From assembly GCF_009848505.1 (NCBI RefSeq), contig NZ_WWDL01000011.1:62001-126000 (forward strand): a DNA stretch of 64,000 bases, read 5' to 3'. A program made the translations under genes and the position numbers. The stretch is from Muricoccus harenae (GTDB taxonomy: Bacteria > Pseudomonadota > Alphaproteobacteria > Acetobacterales > Acetobacteraceae). Positions within the stretch are counted from its first letter, which is position 1, and every line of letters starts with the position of its first letter. The notes below the pieces were generated by a model. That model had not been told where the DNA came from. It was given only the letters and a program-made list of their open reading frames with translations, and did not search any database. Of this stretch, positions 8,231 to 16,805 are shown piece after piece.

Positions 8231-9256
8231 ATGAACTCTGGAAGCCTGCGCAGGCCACCGGGTGCACCACCGTCGGACGATTACGCCATCATGGTGCTGC
8301 TGGTAGACGACCAGCTGATGATCGGCGAGGCGCTGCGCCGAATCCTGACCAGCGACCCCAATATCGACTTCCACTACTGCTCGGATCCCACGAAGGCGCT
8401 CGCCATCGCGAAAGAGGTCCGGCCGACGGTCATCCTGCAGGATCTCGTCATGCCCGGCGTCAACGGATTGGACCTGGTGCGCGACTACCGGAAGGATCCG
8501 CTCACCCGTGACATCCCGGTGATCGTGCTGTCCACCAAGGAGGAGCCGACGATCAAGAGCGAGGCCTTCAGCCTCGGCGCCAACGACTATCTGGTGAAGC
8601 TTCCCGACCGGCTCGAGCTGATCGCCTGCATCCGCTACCACTCCCGTGCCTATCTGAACCAGCTGCAGCGCGACGAGGCCTATTCGGCGCTTCGCGAGAG
8701 CCAGCAGAACCTGGTTGAGGCGAATCTCGAGCTGCAGCGGCTGACCAAGGTGGACGGCCTCACCGGCCTCGGCAACCGCCGCTATTTCGACGAGTACCTG
8801 CAGGTCGAATGGAGCCGGTCGATGCGCTCGCAGCAGGCGCTCTCTGTGCTGATGATCGATGTGGATGAGTTCAAGCGCTACAACGACCGCTACGGCCATC
8901 TCGCCGGCGACGAGGTGCTGAAATCCGTCGCGGCCACCATCCAGCGCCATTGCCGGCGCTCGTCCGACCTCCCGGCGCGCTTCGGGGGCGAGGAGTTCGT
9001 CGTGGTGCTGCCGGACGCCTCGCTGGAGCAGGTCATGCATCTGACCGAGCGCCTTTGCCGCAGCATCGAGGCACTCTCCCTGCCGCATCTCGCCTCCACG
9101 GTCAGCACCCATGTGACCGTCAGCATCGGCGCCGCCCTGACCATTCCGATACAGGGCAGATCGCCACTGCAACTCGTCGATATCGCGAACAAGGCCCTGT
9201 ACCAGGCCAAGGCCGCGGGACGGAACCGTGCGGTGGTGCAGGGGGGCGTTGACTAG
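8231..9256 (+). CDS. wspR: Diguanylate cyclase response regulator, WspR type (REC-GGDEF)
   Basis: Makes cyclic di-GMP from two GTP when its receiver domain is phosphorylated, favouring biofilm formation. Residues 20-140 form a receiver with Asp26, Asp27 and phospho-acceptor Asp71. A helical stalk (about 142-172) leads to the GGDEF domain. The active-site signature is GGEEF at 252-256, a functional variant, and the inhibitory-site motif RSSD at 243-246 sits the standard distance upstream. The length of 341 matches WspR. The start is preceded by GGAAGGA. It ends the Wsp-like gene order kinase-esterase-cyclase and is fully intact despite decay upstream, so c-di-GMP output may be retained under different control. 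Confidence 0.93.
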   Translation: MNSGSLRRPPGAPPSDDYAIMVLLVDDQLMIGEALRRILTSDPNIDFHYCSDPTKALAIAKEVRPTVILQDLVMPGVNGLDLVRDYRKDPLTRDIPVIVLSTKEEPTIKSEAFSLGANDYLVKLPDRLELIACIRYHSRAYLNQLQRDEAYSALRESQQNLVEANLELQRLTKVDGLTGLGNRRYFDEYLQVEWSRSMRSQQALSVLMIDVDEFKRYNDRYGHLAGDEVLKSVAATIQRHCRRSSDLPARFGGEEFVVVLPDASLEQVMHLTERLCRSIEALSLPHLASTVSTHVTVSIGAALTIPIQGRSPLQLVDIANKALYQAKAAGRNRAVVQGGVD

Positions 9257-9328
9257 GGTCCATCCGGCCCGCCTCCCGCCCCAGCACCCACGCCGACACG
9301 CCCATGGCTGATGGGCCCTTGCGCGAAG

Positions 9329-9348
9329 ATCGTTGGATATCCTACGAT
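9329..9348. promoter_or_regulatory. 20-bp near-perfect palindrome, probable MarR operator
   Basis: ATCGTTGGATATCCTACGAT pairs with itself at 9 of 10 positions, with a single T-T mismatch. It is AT-rich compared with its surroundings and lies 54 bases upstream of the MarR-type gene start chosen here. MarR dimers bind palindromes of this size and commonly autoregulate, so it is a good candidate for the operator of the MarR-decarboxylase-dehydrogenase operon. Confidence 0.6.
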
Positions 9349-9401
9349 CCATACAAGGAAGGCGCCCAGCCCATGACGCGCCGGCAGGAGGAAGCCGTCA
9401 C

Positions 9402-9947
9402 TTGGCCCAGCCATCGCGGGCAAATCCGCCGCGCGCCACTAACCAGACGAAAGCCCGCAGCAGCCAGGCTCCGGCGCTCCGCGTGCTGTCCGGCGGGCAG
9501 GGCCGGATCCGGCTCGGTCTGCTGAACGACACGCTCGGCTTCCACCTGCGCCTCGCGCAGGAAGCCTCCTTCGTGGCATTCGCGCGGCGCAGCGGCACTT
9601 CGGGACTGAAGCCGGGACATTTCGCCACGCTGGTGGTGATCCACGAAAATCCCGGCCTGTCCCAGACTGCCCTCGGCGCCGCGGTGGGGCGCGACAAGTC
9701 CACCCTCACCCCCAGGCTGACCGAGCTGGAGCAGCGCGGCCTGATCCGCCGCGACCGCGCGGCGACGGACCGGCGCAGCTATGCCCTCACCCTCACCCCT
9801 GCCGGGGAGGGGGCGCTGGCGGCGCTGGCGGCCCATGCCGCGGCCCATGATGCGGACCTGGACCGGCTGGTGGGCGCGGAGAACCGCGCCGCCTTTCTCG
9901 ACACGCTGCGCCGCCTGATCGCGGGGCTGGAATCGGACGACAGATAA
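9402..9947 (+). CDS. MarR-family transcriptional regulator
   Basis: A 181-residue winged-helix regulator. The core runs from about residue 35: helix-turn-helix GLSQTALGAAVGRDKSTLTPRL is visible in pieces, followed by the wing RRDRAATDRRSYALTLT. It is the first gene of an operon with benzoylformate decarboxylase (the stop overlaps that start) and an aldehyde dehydrogenase, so it probably senses an aromatic acid or aldehyde from that pathway. The frame is open further upstream, but earlier starts fall inside the palindrome at 9329-9348. The TTG at 9402 has a strong AGGAGGAAG 8-10 bases before it, so I prefer it; an alternative is the GTG at 9483. Confidence 0.8.
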   Translation: MAQPSRANPPRATNQTKARSSQAPALRVLSGGQGRIRLGLLNDTLGFHLRLAQEASFVAFARRSGTSGLKPGHFATLVVIHENPGLSQTALGAAVGRDKSTLTPRLTELEQRGLIRRDRAATDRRSYALTLTPAGEGALAALAAHAAAHDADLDRLVGAENRAAFLDTLRRLIAGLESDDR

Positions 9948-11560
9948 TGGATGCCACCACGACCACCCGGACCACGGTGCGCGAGGCGACGCTCGACCTT
10001 CTTCGCGAGCTCGGCATGACGACGGTCTTCGGCAATCCGGGCTCGACCGAACTGCCTTTCCTCGATCGTTGGCCATCCGACTTCCATTATGTGCTCGGCC
10101 TGCAGGAAGCGAGCGTGCTGGGCATGGCCGATGGCTATGCCCGTGCCACCAGACGCTGCGCCTTCGTGAACCTGCATTCGGCCGCGGGGGTGGGGCACGC
10201 GCTCGGCAATCTCTTCACCGCCTACCGCAACGCCGCGCCGCTGGTCGTCACCGCGGGGCAGCAGACGCGCTCGCTCCTGCCCAACCTGCCCTTCCTCGGC
10301 GCCAGCGACGCCGCGCAATTCCCCAAGCCCTACGTCAAGTTCAGCATCGAGCCCGCGCGGGCCGAGGACGTGCCGGCGGCCATCGCTCAGGCGCATCGCA
10401 TCGCCATGCAACGCCCCTATGGCCCCACCTTCGTCTCCATCCCCTCGGATGACTGGTCGGCGCCCTGCCAGCCCGTGGTGCCGCGCGCCTGGTTCCCCGA
10501 CGCATCGCCCGATCCCGCCGCCCTGTCCGAGGCCGTGCGCGCCATCACCGCTGCCCGCCGCCCCGTGCTGGTGGTCGGGCCGGAGGTTGATGCGGAAGGC
10601 GCCGGCCCTGCGCTCGTTGCCCTCGCCGAGCGCATTGGCGCGCCGGTGCTGACCAGTCCCTTCTCCTCCCGCCTCTCCTTCCCCGAGGACCATCCGCTCT
10701 TTGCCGGCCACCTCCCGGCCTCGCCGCAATCCGTTTCCGATGCGCTGATCGCGCATGACCTGGTGCTGGTGATCGGCGCGCCCGTCTTCACCTTTCATGT
10801 GCCGGGCGACTGCGCCCTCTTCCGTTCCGGCATCCCCATCATCCAGATGACGACGGATGCGGAAGCCGCCTCCTCCGCCCCGGCTGGCACGGCGATCCTG
10901 GGCAGCCTGCACCTCGGCCTCCCGGCGCTGGCGGCCCTGCTGCCACCCGCGTCGCGCGCCCTGCCCGCGCCGCGCCCACGCCCGTCACCGCCAGCCGCGA
11001 GCACGCCCGTTACCGCGCCCTATGCGCTGCACCGGCTGCACGCCGCCATGCCGCAGGACGCCATCCTGGTGGAGGAGGCGCCCTCCCACCGCCCCGCCAT
11101 GCACGCTCAGATGCCGATCCGGGAATGGGGAGGCTTCTTCACCATGGCGAGCGGCGGCCTCGGCTACGCGTTGCCCGCCGCTGTCGGTGTGGCGCTGGCC
11201 AACCCCGGACGCCGCGTGGCCTGCCTGATCGGCGACGGCTCCTTCATGTACTCGCCCCAGGCGCTCTGGACGGCAGTGCAGGAGAAGCTGCCGCTGGCCG
11301 TGATCGTGATGAACAATTCCGGCTATGGTGCCATGCGCTCCTTCTCCCGCGTGCTGCAGGTGCGCGATGCGCCGGGCATCGAGTTGCCGGGCATCGACTT
11401 CGTCTCGATCGCGCGCGGCATGGGCTGCGCCGCCCGCACTGCCGCCACGCCCGCGGAGCTGGACGCCGCCCTCACCGAGGCCATGGCGGCAAAGGGTCCG
11501 ATGCTGGTGGAGGTGTCGCTCGACAACGGCGCCGTCGCCTCGCTCTACGACAAGCACTGA
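9947..11560 (+). CDS. mdlC: Thiamine diphosphate-dependent decarboxylase, benzoylformate decarboxylase type
   Basis: Converts benzoylformate (phenylglyoxylate) to benzaldehyde and CO2 in the mandelate pathway. The 537-residue protein has the three-domain fold of ThDP enzymes. Ser33 in GNPGSTELPF, Glu54 in LQEAS and His77 in NLHSAAG match the active-site Ser26, Glu47 and His70 of the Pseudomonas enzyme, and a histidine in FTFHVPGD sits where its second catalytic histidine lies. The cofactor motif GDGSF...VIVMNN is complete. The ATG overlaps the MarR stop, and an aldehyde dehydrogenase follows after 10 bases, fitting a benzoylformate-benzaldehyde-benzoate route. No mandelate racemase or dehydrogenase is in the window, so the upstream source of the keto acid is unknown. 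Confidence 0.88.
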   Translation: MDATTTTRTTVREATLDLLRELGMTTVFGNPGSTELPFLDRWPSDFHYVLGLQEASVLGMADGYARATRRCAFVNLHSAAGVGHALGNLFTAYRNAAPLVVTAGQQTRSLLPNLPFLGASDAAQFPKPYVKFSIEPARAEDVPAAIAQAHRIAMQRPYGPTFVSIPSDDWSAPCQPVVPRAWFPDASPDPAALSEAVRAITAARRPVLVVGPEVDAEGAGPALVALAERIGAPVLTSPFSSRLSFPEDHPLFAGHLPASPQSVSDALIAHDLVLVIGAPVFTFHVPGDCALFRSGIPIIQMTTDAEAASSAPAGTAILGSLHLGLPALAALLPPASRALPAPRPRPSPPAASTPVTAPYALHRLHAAMPQDAILVEEAPSHRPAMHAQMPIREWGGFFTMASGGLGYALPAAVGVALANPGRRVACLIGDGSFMYSPQALWTAVQEKLPLAVIVMNNSGYGAMRSFSRVLQVRDAPGIELPGIDFVSIARGMGCAARTAATPAELDAALTEAMAAKGPMLVEVSLDNGAVASLYDKH

Positions 11561-11570
11561 GGAGAACCGC

Positions 11571-13067
11571 ATGCTCGACGTGCCCCTGATCATCGGCGAG
11601 GGCGAGCGCCCCGCCACCGGCTCGGCCACCTTCGAACGCCGCAACCCCATCAGCGGCGAGGTCGCCACCCGCGCCGCCGCCGCCACGGTGGCCGATGCGC
11701 AGGCCGCCTGCGATGCCGCTGCCGCCGCCTTCCCCGCCTGGTCGGCCCTCGGCCCCAATGCCCGCCGCGCCATCCTGCTGAAGGCCGCCGACGCGCTCGC
11801 CGCCAAGGCGCCCGACTTCATTCGCCTGATGGCGGAGGAGATCGGCGCGACCTCCGGCTGGGCCGGCTTCAACGTGCATCTCGCCGCCGGGATGCTGCGC
11901 GAAGCCGCCGCCATGACCACCCAGACCACGGGTGAGGTCATCCCCTCGGACAAGCCGGGCTGCCTTGCGATGTCCATCCGCGCGCCGGTGGGCGTGGTGT
12001 TGGGCATGGCACCATGGAATGCGCCGGTTATCCTGGGCGTGCGCGCCCTGGCCCTTCCGCTGGCCTGCGGCAACACCGTGGTGCTCAAGGCCAGCGAGAC
12101 CTGCCCGGGCACACACAGCCTGATCGCACGGGCCCTGCGCGACGGCGGCGTACCGCCGGGCGTGGTGAATGTCGTGACCCATTCCGCCGGGGACGCGCCC
12201 GCGGTGGTGGAGGCGATGATCGCCCATAAGGCCGTGCGCCGCGTGAACTTCACCGGCTCGACCAAGGTGGGGCGGATCGTGGCCATGCATGCCGCGAAGC
12301 ACCTGAAGCCCGTGCTGCTGGAGCTCGGCGGCAAGGCCCCCATGATCGTGCTGGCGGATGCCGACCTGGAGGAAGCCGTGAAGGCTGCTGCCTTCGGTGC
12401 CTTCATGAACCAGGGCCAGATCTGCATGTCCACCGAGCGGCTGGTGGTGGTGGAGAGCGTGGCCGATGCCTTCGTGAAGAAGCTCGCGGATTTCGTGGCC
12501 ACCCTGCCGGTGGGGGATCCGCGCACCGGCACCGTCTTCCTCGGTTCCGTGGTGGACGAAGCCTCCGCCGCCAAGGTGGAGACACTGATCGCCGATGCCA
12601 CCTCCAAGGGAGCGAAGCTCTTCGGCGGCGGCGAGCGCAAGGGCACGATCATGCCCGCCGCCATCGTCGACCGCGTGACACCCGAGATGGCACTGTATTC
12701 GGAAGAGTCTTTCGGCCCCGTCGTCGCCATGATCCGCGTGAAGGATGCGGAGGAGGCGCTGCGCGTCGCCAATGATTCCGAGTACGGGCTTTCCGCCGCG
12801 ATTTTCACGAAGGATGTCGCGCGCGGCATCGCCCTCGCCCAGCGCATCGAGAGCGGCATCTGTCATGTCAACGGCCCCACCGTGCATGACGAGGCACAGA
12901 TGCCTTTTGGCGGCGTGAAGTCCAGCGGCTACGGCCGCTTCGGCGGCCGTGCGGGCATCGCGGAATTTACGGAGCTTCGCTGGATCACGGTGGAAACGCA
13001 GCCCGGGCAGTACCCCTTCCCGCCGGCGGCGAAGTCACCACCACCCGCGACGCCCGGCGCGCATTAG
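11571..13067 (+). CDS. NAD(P)-dependent aldehyde dehydrogenase (benzaldehyde/salicylaldehyde dehydrogenase type)
   Basis: Oxidises the aldehyde made by the adjacent decarboxylase to its acid, most likely benzaldehyde to benzoate. The 498-residue length is standard. The proton-abstracting Glu251 lies in LELGGKAP and the nucleophile Cys285 in NQGQICMSTER; the nucleotide-binding FTGSTKVG is present. The ATG at 11571 has GGAG eight bases upstream and follows the decarboxylase stop closely; the long open frame upstream of it is not coding. The C-terminal 15 residues are proline-rich and unlike the core family. Substrate assignment rests on operon context. Confidence 0.92.
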   Translation: MLDVPLIIGEGERPATGSATFERRNPISGEVATRAAAATVADAQAACDAAAAAFPAWSALGPNARRAILLKAADALAAKAPDFIRLMAEEIGATSGWAGFNVHLAAGMLREAAAMTTQTTGEVIPSDKPGCLAMSIRAPVGVVLGMAPWNAPVILGVRALALPLACGNTVVLKASETCPGTHSLIARALRDGGVPPGVVNVVTHSAGDAPAVVEAMIAHKAVRRVNFTGSTKVGRIVAMHAAKHLKPVLLELGGKAPMIVLADADLEEAVKAAAFGAFMNQGQICMSTERLVVVESVADAFVKKLADFVATLPVGDPRTGTVFLGSVVDEASAAKVETLIADATSKGAKLFGGGERKGTIMPAAIVDRVTPEMALYSEESFGPVVAMIRVKDAEEALRVANDSEYGLSAAIFTKDVARGIALAQRIESGICHVNGPTVHDEAQMPFGGVKSSGYGRFGGRAGIAEFTELRWITVETQPGQYPFPPAAKSPPPATPGAH

Positions 13068-13288
13068 CAGCCACGACCGCTCGGGGGAGGAAACACAAAA
13101 AATGAACATCACCATCACCCGCCGGGCGGCGCCTGCTATCCATGCCTAGGTCGCGCCATCCGCGGTGCGCATCGGTCACGCCACTTTCAGGACCGGCCCC
13201 AATGCTGGCGGCGGCGCCATCACCACCTCCCCAATTACGAGACATGGGTAAGGGAGGTGAAGGCCGCTTGCGGGTTGCGCCTGCCATC

Positions 13289-13441
13289 GGCCGCGCGCCC
13301 ATGGCTGGGGAACTGTTCCGCACGCTGACGCGCATCCACGCAAGCGGCACCGGCATCCTGCTGGTGAAGCAGAACGCTCGCCGCAGCCTCGTCATCGCTG
13401 ATCGCGAAATCCTGTTGGAAGGCAGGCACATCGTCGGCGGC
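13289..13441 (+). pseudogene. Remnant of livF (branched-chain amino acid ABC transporter ATPase)
   Basis: The translated segment GELFRTLTRIHASGTGIL followed by LVKQNARRSLVIADREILLEG matches the C-terminal part of LivF ATPases after the Walker B region, where the usual text is close to LLVEQNARxxLxIADR. Walker A, signature and Walker B motifs are all absent, and upstream codons are not related. It is a deletion scar of a LivFGHMK-type transporter lying between the aldehyde dehydrogenase and a TctC receptor. Confidence 0.7.
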
Positions 13442-13476
13442 AGATGCCGCATGAACATCAAGGGAGAGCCGACGCC

Positions 13477-14463
13477 ATGAAGCACTGCATCCAACGCCGC
13501 ACCCTACTGGGCGCCAGCCTGGCCCTCGCCGCTCCCGCTGCGGCACACGCCCAGGGCAACGCCCCTTGGCCGACCAAGCCAGTACGCATCATCGTTCCCT
13601 TCCCGCCGGGTGGCCTCGTCGACACGCTGGCGCGCTCCGTCTCGCAATCCCTCGCGACCCGCCTTGGCCAGCCCTGCGTGGTGGACAACCGCGCCGGCGC
13701 GGGCGGCAATATCGGCGCCGACCTTGTCGCCAAAGCAGCGCCCGACGGCTACACGCTGCTCGCCTCCTCCATGGGGCCGCTGGCGGTGAACCAGTTCATC
13801 TATGCCGCCATGCCCTATGACACCAACGCAGCCTTCGCGCCGATTACCCTGCTGGCTGCCACGCCAAAGGTGGTCTGCGTCGCCAATGCGCGTCCCTGGC
13901 AGAATCTCGGCGCGCTGGTGGCGGCTGCGAAGGAACAGCCGGGGCAGCTCACCGCGGGCTCGGCTGGCTCCGGCAGCAGCCTCCACCTGGCGCTGGAACT
14001 GTTCAAGGACGCGACCGGCACCGAGATCCAGCACGTCCCCTATCGTGGCGCGGCGCCGGCGATCACGGACCTCATCGCCGGCAATATCGACATGATCATC
14101 GACAATGTGCCGAACATTCTCGGCCATATCCGCGGCAACGCTGTGCGTCCGCTGGCCGTGGCCACCGAGCAGCGGCTTCCGCAGCTGCCGGATGTTCCCA
14201 CCACCGCCGAGGCCGGGGTGTCCGGCTTCATCTTCGGCACCTCCTTCGGCATGGCCGCCCCGGCCGGCACGCCGCCCGCCATCATTGCCGCCGTGGCCGA
14301 TGCCGTGGCCGCGGCCCTGCGCGATCCGGCCATCGGCGGGAGGCTCGTGGAACAGGGCACGATCCTCGGCGGCCAGGGCCCGCATGCTTTCGCCGCGCTG
14401 ATCGAGAACGAGAAGAAGACGTTGGAGCCGGTGATCAAGCGCGCCGGCATTCGGGCGGAGTGA
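13477..14463 (+). CDS. TctC/Bug-type tripartite tricarboxylate transporter substrate-binding protein
   Basis: Periplasmic receptor of 328 residues, with a twin-arginine-like signal (QRRTLLGASLAL...AHAQ) and the family pattern WPTKPVRIIVPFPPGG, DNRAGAGG, PDGYTLL and HVPYRGAAPA. Such proteins bind carboxylates or small amides and deliver them to TctA/TctB membrane proteins, none of which is encoded nearby. The ATG at 13477 has AGGGAGAG upstream. It sits after a livF scar and before the convergent dimethylformamidase operon, so it is probably its own transcription unit. Ligand unknown. Confidence 0.93.
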   Translation: MKHCIQRRTLLGASLALAAPAAAHAQGNAPWPTKPVRIIVPFPPGGLVDTLARSVSQSLATRLGQPCVVDNRAGAGGNIGADLVAKAAPDGYTLLASSMGPLAVNQFIYAAMPYDTNAAFAPITLLAATPKVVCVANARPWQNLGALVAAAKEQPGQLTAGSAGSGSSLHLALELFKDATGTEIQHVPYRGAAPAITDLIAGNIDMIIDNVPNILGHIRGNAVRPLAVATEQRLPQLPDVPTTAEAGVSGFIFGTSFGMAAPAGTPPAIIAAVADAVAAALRDPAIGGRLVEQGTILGGQGPHAFAALIENEKKTLEPVIKRAGIRAE

Positions 14464-14472
14464 ATCGAAGGA

Positions 14473-14500
14473 AGGCCGGGGGAGGTATCCCCCCCGGACC
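14473..14500 (+). terminator. GC-rich terminator-like hairpin after the TctC gene
   Basis: CCGGGGGA and TCCCCCCCGG surround a short GGTA loop about ten bases after the TctC stop, followed by a pyrimidine-rich CCCCCTTCTATTTCT. It separates convergent genes and could act on either strand. Confidence 0.55.
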
Positions 14501-14549
14501 CCCTTCTATTTCTGTCTGGTAGGTTGGGGCACCAGGTGGGGAGGTTCGT

Positions 14550-16805
14550 TCAGGCGTCGAAGCCGTCGAAGGGCGCCGGGTCCAGGAAGCGGCGCAGCAC
14601 GTTGCCCGTCAGTCGGCTCACCGAGTTCTCGTAGGCAGCGCAGGAAAGCGCGCAGGCCCAGGCGATCGAGCCGGTGGAGAAGACGGCACCACCGCGAGAC
14701 GTGGGAAAGAAGGCAATATCCGCCCGCACCCGCGCATTCTGGTCGCCCATTGCGCCCCGATGCAGCGTCCTCAACTCCTCAAGCGTGGGCACGCCGCCGT
14801 AGCCGAGCTGATCGGCGGTGGCGAGCCAGAGCAGATGCGGCGGCGATCCGAGGGTCGGCTCCACCCGGTCCACCTCCAGCCCGGCCGCGCCGCCACCACG
14901 CAAGCCGAAATCCCCAAGCGGCGCATCGAGATCCAGCCCCTCCACGGCCCAGGCAACGCGCGGGTCCCGCGCCGCATCGAGCCAGCGATAGGGGTAGGAG
15001 CGCGTGAAGACCTGCGCGTCGAAGCCCACCCCCACCAGCCGCTGCGGCGGGCGCCCGTTGCTGCGCCACAACCCGGAAGGCTCGCCGGTGAAGGAGAGCG
15101 CGTTCTCCCCAGCCTCGCCTTCCCAGGTGCGCAGGCCGTTCATGCCACGGCGGATCTCTATCGTGTGCGGCTGCTCTGGATGCCAGCCGATCCGCCAGTA
15201 GAAGCCGTTGCCGCCAAGATAGATGTGCCGCCCGCCGCCGCGCTGATAGGCGTCGAAGGCCTCAATCATCTGCCGGCTGAAATACTCGGGATGCGAACCG
15301 GTGATGACGCATGCATAGGGTGCCAGCGCCTGGGCGCCATGCCGATGGATGTCGTGATCGGCGATGATGTCATAATCCTGGCCGGTCTGCTCCAGCCAAT
15401 CGATGATGTGGGTGTCATTGCCGTAGTTGAAGGTCGCACCGCGCGGCCGCATGTTGATGATCGGGCGCTTCGCGGAGGAATAGCACCAGCCGCTGCCATC
15501 ACTGTGCGTGTCATAGGTGGACAGGCCGAGTTCCCGGTGCTCCTGCAGATACACGTCGTCGCGCGAGAGCGCGATCACCCCTTCCAGCATCGCCTCCGCA
15601 TGCACCTGGTCCAGCCGCAGCGCGCTGTTGGCATAGGCGAGGAAGGTGGCGGTGCTGGCGACAAAGGCCAGCTTCGATCGCGGCTTGCCCAGCGGCGCCC
15701 GCACGAAGAAGGCGACGAAGCTCTCCACCGGATCATCGCTGCCCTCCCGCGCGCGCAGGCGCAGCGCGTAGAAGCCGCTGCGCCAGTCGGGCGGGACGGT
15801 GAAGCGCAGGTCGGGCGACCAGCCCGCGTCGTTCATGTCGTCGCTGTGGAAATGGATAGCACCGTAAAGCTCCGGCGCCTCCGTCCACTGCACCGTTCGC
15901 CCATCCCAGTTTGCGCCGGTGACGGCGCGCATCGGAAGTTGGCGCAACACGCCATCCAACCGGTTCGCGGAGACGTCCTGCACCCGGTCCGTCGAAATGC
16001 CCATGGAAAAGTCCCAGGCCGCGATCAGATCCGGCTGCGACGGCACCGGCGCCAGTGTCTCCACCGAGGCCCGCAGAGACGCCGCGTCCAGCGCCCCGGC
16101 GTGAAGCCGCGGGCGGTCGATCTTGCCGTCGAAATGCCCGGCGGTGCGGGGCGCCTCCCCGGCCTCCACCGCATGCGCCGCTATCACCAGCGCCGTCTCG
16201 CCTGGCCATCCGAATTCGCGCGGCCCCTCAGCGCTCGCGGCGCCGCTTGTGTCGCGCCCCGCTTGCGGGTCCAGGCTCGCCTGCACCACGGTCATCCACC
16301 CCGCCGCCGCATCCAGCATACCGCCGACGAAGATCCACTCACGCTCGATCACCGGCCGCGGCGCCGTGGCGCGCCAGTGCCGGCCTTGCCCGCGGAGCAC
16401 GAATTCCAGCCGCCCCTTGGCATCCAGCCCCAGGCGCCAGCCTTCGCCCGTGTCGTCGCGCCAGCGGGAGATGATGGTCTGCGGGCCGGCCAGCGGGGCC
16501 GTGGGTAAGATGTAGCAGGCCACGGAGAAGGAGCCACTCCGGTTCAGCGCCGGCGCATCCGGCACCACGGCGCAAGATCCCGGCCGGATCGGCTGATGGC
16601 GCAGCGTGACGGAGCCATCCAGCGGGCAGCCCGGCTGCTCGAAGCGCAGCCCGGGCCCGGATGGGTCCGGATCGGCGCAGCGCACGCGCAGCAGCGTCGC
16701 CTCGGCTCGCTCCAGTGTCGCGCTGGACAGGTGGAATACCACCTCCTCACCCGGCGAGACGACGAGGGGCCACGCATAGCCCAGGACGGCAGTGGTGTCG
16801 GTCAT
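14550..16805 (-). CDS. N,N-dimethylformamidase-type amidase, large subunit
   Basis: Catalytic subunit of an enzyme that hydrolyses N-substituted formamides, classically N,N-dimethylformamide to formate and dimethylamine. The 751-residue protein has a LamG-like beta-sandwich (about 95-240) and a C-terminal glutamine-amidotransferase-like region from about 370, including SLSTYDTHSDGSGWCYSS, FNYGNDTHIIDW, YACVITGSHPEY and GGRHIYLGGNGFYW, the pattern of known dimethylformamidase large subunits. The known enzymes use a mononuclear iron held by two Tyr and one Glu; I can see suitable Tyr-rich motifs but cannot number the ligands reliably. Its start overlaps the small-subunit stop by ATGA. The adjoining transporter suggests the substrate is imported. 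Confidence 0.88.
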   Translation of the reverse strand: MTDTTAVLGYAWPLVVSPGEEVVFHLSSATLERAEATLLRVRCADPDPSGPGLRFEQPGCPLDGSVTLRHQPIRPGSCAVVPDAPALNRSGSFSVACYILPTAPLAGPQTIISRWRDDTGEGWRLGLDAKGRLEFVLRGQGRHWRATAPRPVIEREWIFVGGMLDAAAGWMTVVQASLDPQAGRDTSGAASAEGPREFGWPGETALVIAAHAVEAGEAPRTAGHFDGKIDRPRLHAGALDAASLRASVETLAPVPSQPDLIAAWDFSMGISTDRVQDVSANRLDGVLRQLPMRAVTGANWDGRTVQWTEAPELYGAIHFHSDDMNDAGWSPDLRFTVPPDWRSGFYALRLRAREGSDDPVESFVAFFVRAPLGKPRSKLAFVASTATFLAYANSALRLDQVHAEAMLEGVIALSRDDVYLQEHRELGLSTYDTHSDGSGWCYSSAKRPIINMRPRGATFNYGNDTHIIDWLEQTGQDYDIIADHDIHRHGAQALAPYACVITGSHPEYFSRQMIEAFDAYQRGGGRHIYLGGNGFYWRIGWHPEQPHTIEIRRGMNGLRTWEGEAGENALSFTGEPSGLWRSNGRPPQRLVGVGFDAQVFTRSYPYRWLDAARDPRVAWAVEGLDLDAPLGDFGLRGGGAAGLEVDRVEPTLGSPPHLLWLATADQLGYGGVPTLEELRTLHRGAMGDQNARVRADIAFFPTSRGGAVFSTGSIAWACALSCAAYENSVSRLTGNVLRRFLDPAPFDGFDA

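Noticed and set aside
9333-9401. Earlier start (TTG 9333) for the MarR regulator
   Set aside because: It lies inside the 20-bp palindrome and lacks a ribosome site, whereas TTG 9402 has AGGAGGAAG at a suitable distance.
10985-12859. Long open frame of 624 codons on the minus strand
   Set aside because: It runs antisense across the decarboxylase and aldehyde dehydrogenase genes, has no family features, and arises from the GC-rich third positions of the real genes.
14760-16508. Long open frame of 582 codons on the plus strand
   Set aside because: Antisense to the dimethylformamidase large subunit, whose motifs are unambiguous.
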